Source: Phymorhynchus buccinoides
Taxonomy: Eukaryota; Mollusca; Gastropoda; Neogastropoda; Raphitomidae
Assembly (NCBI GenBank): GCA_017654935.2
Contig: CM065699.1
Location: forward strand, 21,642,610 to 21,706,609
Reading direction: 5' to 3'
DNA length: 64,000 bases
Position numbers and translations under genes: made by a program. The first letter of the stretch is position 1, and each line of letters opens with the position of its first letter. The notes under the pieces were generated by a model. The model had not been told where the DNA came from. It was given only the letters and a program-made list of their open reading frames with translations, and searched no databases. Shown here piece by piece: positions 61,964 through 64,000 of this stretch.

Positions 61964-63430
61964 AGCTGGTTAATTAGGTTCAATTCGGTTGCAAAAATGT
62001 TGCACCAACATTGAGAGAGAAAAGTGGTGACAACCCGGTACAAAAAAAAAAAAAAAAAAATCAAAGTGAAGAAGCAAATCGGAAAATCCCCTTCAGTTTT
62101 ACGTTCCTTGTTAATTAAGGATAGCTTTAATTAGCATGTCATAAAAATTAAAATAAGGATGTTGCCGAATACGACAACATGTCTTCCACAGCAACATTCG
62201 AGGTCAAAGATAAAGGTCAAGAACAGCAAAGTTACCGATACTCCATTAAACTTATCAAATGCGGATTTAAAAAAAAATATCAAGTTACAAGGTTTGAAGT
62301 GATTGTGTGCAGTAGTTCACTGGATGAATCAACAAATAATGAAACAGCGAGGTGAAAGGTTAAGGTCAAGGTAACTGAATCGTCAATACTTTGCATTCAG
62401 TTTCACTTTAATATAAGCAACTCTATGTCAGCTTCCCAAATTATCAGGCTGGAGAACTGTAACTGTAGAAGTATAAATAATATGGACAAGACAACAAACT
62501 GACATGTTCCAAGATCTTACGTCAAAGTCAAGGCCAACAAAATAAGATAAGAAAATGAAATAATGAAGGTCAAAAGGTCAGCGAGGTTACAACTATTCCA
62601 TGGGGTTGGGTAATAAAGATAGGCCTACAACCATACAAAATGTGAAATGATTCTGTGCGTGAGGTTAAAGAGATACAGGATGAGGAAACGTGGTAGAGAA
62701 CTTTTTGTTGTAGCCTACTCTGCAACACCCATGGGTTAGAGTTACTCTACGGGACCCATCAGCGTCAGGTTACCATTTTGGCGAACTAGCTTAGGCATCA
62801 TCGTCAGGACATGGGAGACAATTCTGACAGTCTTCATTATGATTAGTTCAGTAGTTTAGATGTGTGGTGATTTGAACACACATTCCATTAAAAACAAAAC
62901 AAAACAAATTCATTGGGATTGCGTTTATATAGCCTGCCATTTTGTTGAACTGATATAATGAGTTTTTTTGGCGTAGCGACAATTCTGCCCATTTTGAATG
63001 CGACCGGTTCAGTATCTTTAATAATACTATTGTTAATAGTCTTAAAATTGATTTTTACTGGGACTATGCTTGTTATAGGGTGAAAAAATTACAAGCATCA
63101 TTGCTGGAACATCTGGATGGAAATGTGATGGAGGAAGGAGGGTAAATCTGCCCTTTTTAAAAATGATGATAGGTTTAGTACTTAGGCTCTTGAAAGAGGA
63201 GCACATTTCTATCCCAGACAGACAGAGAAACGCATAACACATCGTTCCTGTTCCAAGATACTCCCGTTCTTCTAGAATTCAGGGCACAAATGCACGCACT
63301 CTAAATGATTAAGTAGGCTATGAATGAGAGAATACAATAAATTAATCTGAGAGACTGATGGCTTCCAAGACTGAAAGCAGCCTAAATGTGAACGTATAAA
63401 ACCCCGTAGCTTGGAATTTTCTCCCTTTTG
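61480..63430. other. No recognised gene; poly-C tract and AT-rich sequence
   Basis: 61925-61961 is poly-C. 62200-62700 has several aaggtcaag words of unknown meaning. No exon or RNA gene could be supported. Confidence 0.5.
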
Positions 63431-63439
63431 TTAAAATAT

Positions 63440-63805
63440 ATAAAAGCAGTTCCCCGTGGGGATACCGGGGGTGGGGTGGGGGGGGTTGGGGGGTGTCTTT
63501 TGTAAAAAATAGTTCCCCCACCTTCTGGAAGTTTTGTGCTTGTATTTTCCTCTAATCTTCCCCTCTCTTTGACTCTGCCTTTTTCCTTTGTTTTCTATCA
63601 TCTGCTATCTTTCTGACTTATTGGCCCATTCTCCTGCCTTTAAAAAGAAAAAAAATCTTCCAGATAATTTTTCTCCTTTGAGCTCCTCCGAACTCAGAAT
63701 GTGTCGGCTGTAGCGGGGAGACCAGAGAAACCTGAAAACCGGACACATACGTACCTTACCCATTATGGCCATATGGCCTGGGAACGCAAAAGAAGAAGAA
63801 GAAGA
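63440..63805 (+). mobile_element. Dispersed repeat D variant
   Basis: ccccgtggggataccggggg, ttcccccaccttctggaagt, then the variant end cattatggccatatggcctg and gaagaagaagaag. Confidence 0.78.
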
Positions 63806-63839
63806 TAAGCAGAATTGTCTGAGAGAAAATCCGTTTAAC

Positions 63840-63945
63840 GTCCTTCGACCTGCATGGAACAGGTACACGTGGGACAATTTAAAACTATACAAATGGTGGG
63901 TGATCCTGGAGGTACTGCAATACCAGGAAAGTCCCTTACGATAGG
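63840..63945 (+). repeat. Dispersed repeat G
   Basis: cctgcatggaacaggtacac and gatcctggaggtactgcaat, shared with 35528-35610. Confidence 0.6.
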
Positions 63946-64000
63946 TAAAGTTATAACTTATAACTTAACTTATAATATATAAGTTAACTTGCCTAATTGT

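Overview
This is a eukaryotic (animal) genomic window. The evidence is small exons with GT-AG introns, non-LTR retrotransposon fragments (Jockey-, CR1- and L2-like), tRNA-derived SINEs, Helitrons, many TIR/MITE families and very abundant (GA)n, (CA)n and poly-G/poly-C tracts. The two host genes look like animal orthologues. Gene structure and repeat style suggest a lophotrochozoan, most likely a mollusc (gastropod-like). That is inference; nothing here names the species.

Two complete host genes can be rebuilt exon by exon, both on the minus strand. The first is a USB1 (C16orf57/Mpn1) homologue with seven exons from 16688 down to 5818 (about 301 aa). It has both HxS motifs of the 2H phosphoesterase fold, and the human family member trims the U6 snRNA 3' end in the nucleus. 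The second is a VAC14 homologue with seventeen exons from 59052 down to 31081 (about 766 aa if one copy of a duplicated segment is counted). It is the HEAT-repeat scaffold that holds the PIKfyve lipid kinase and FIG4 phosphatase on endolysosomal membranes. Every USB1 junction and nearly every VAC14 junction keeps frame across the splice. The exceptions are one VAC14 acceptor that reads GG instead of AG (33608-33609) and a one-base frame shift in the duplicated exon 16. The two genes work in unrelated pathways, so their proximity is linkage, not an operon.

Layout: 1-5.8 kb, LINE relic, tandem repeats and MITEs. 5.8-16.7 kb, USB1 with a Helitron, SINEs and a TIR element in its introns. 13.9-16.3 kb, CR1- and Jockey-like LINE debris inside USB1 intron 1 (13.72-16.49 kb). 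16.7-31 kb, intergenic and repeat-rich. 31.1-59.1 kb, VAC14, whose introns are built from nested mobile elements. 59.1-64 kb, the VAC14 upstream region, with dinucleotide arrays, a MITE and mostly unrecognised sequence.

Two patterns stand out. First, tandem duplications are repeatedly anchored on exon-intron boundaries: the 3' ends of VAC14 exons 7, 8 and 16 with their donor sites have been copied about 3, 14 and 8 times into the intron, the acceptor side of VAC14 exon 16 is duplicated, and the end of USB1 exon 1 with its donor is copied upstream of the gene. Second, at least eight TIR elements share one architecture: ends usually beginning CAG, 5-6 bp target-site duplications, and subterminal zones made of one short word repeated. 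Two of them carry zinc-finger ORF fragments of a transposase-associated type. They look like a short-TSD, hAT-like group.
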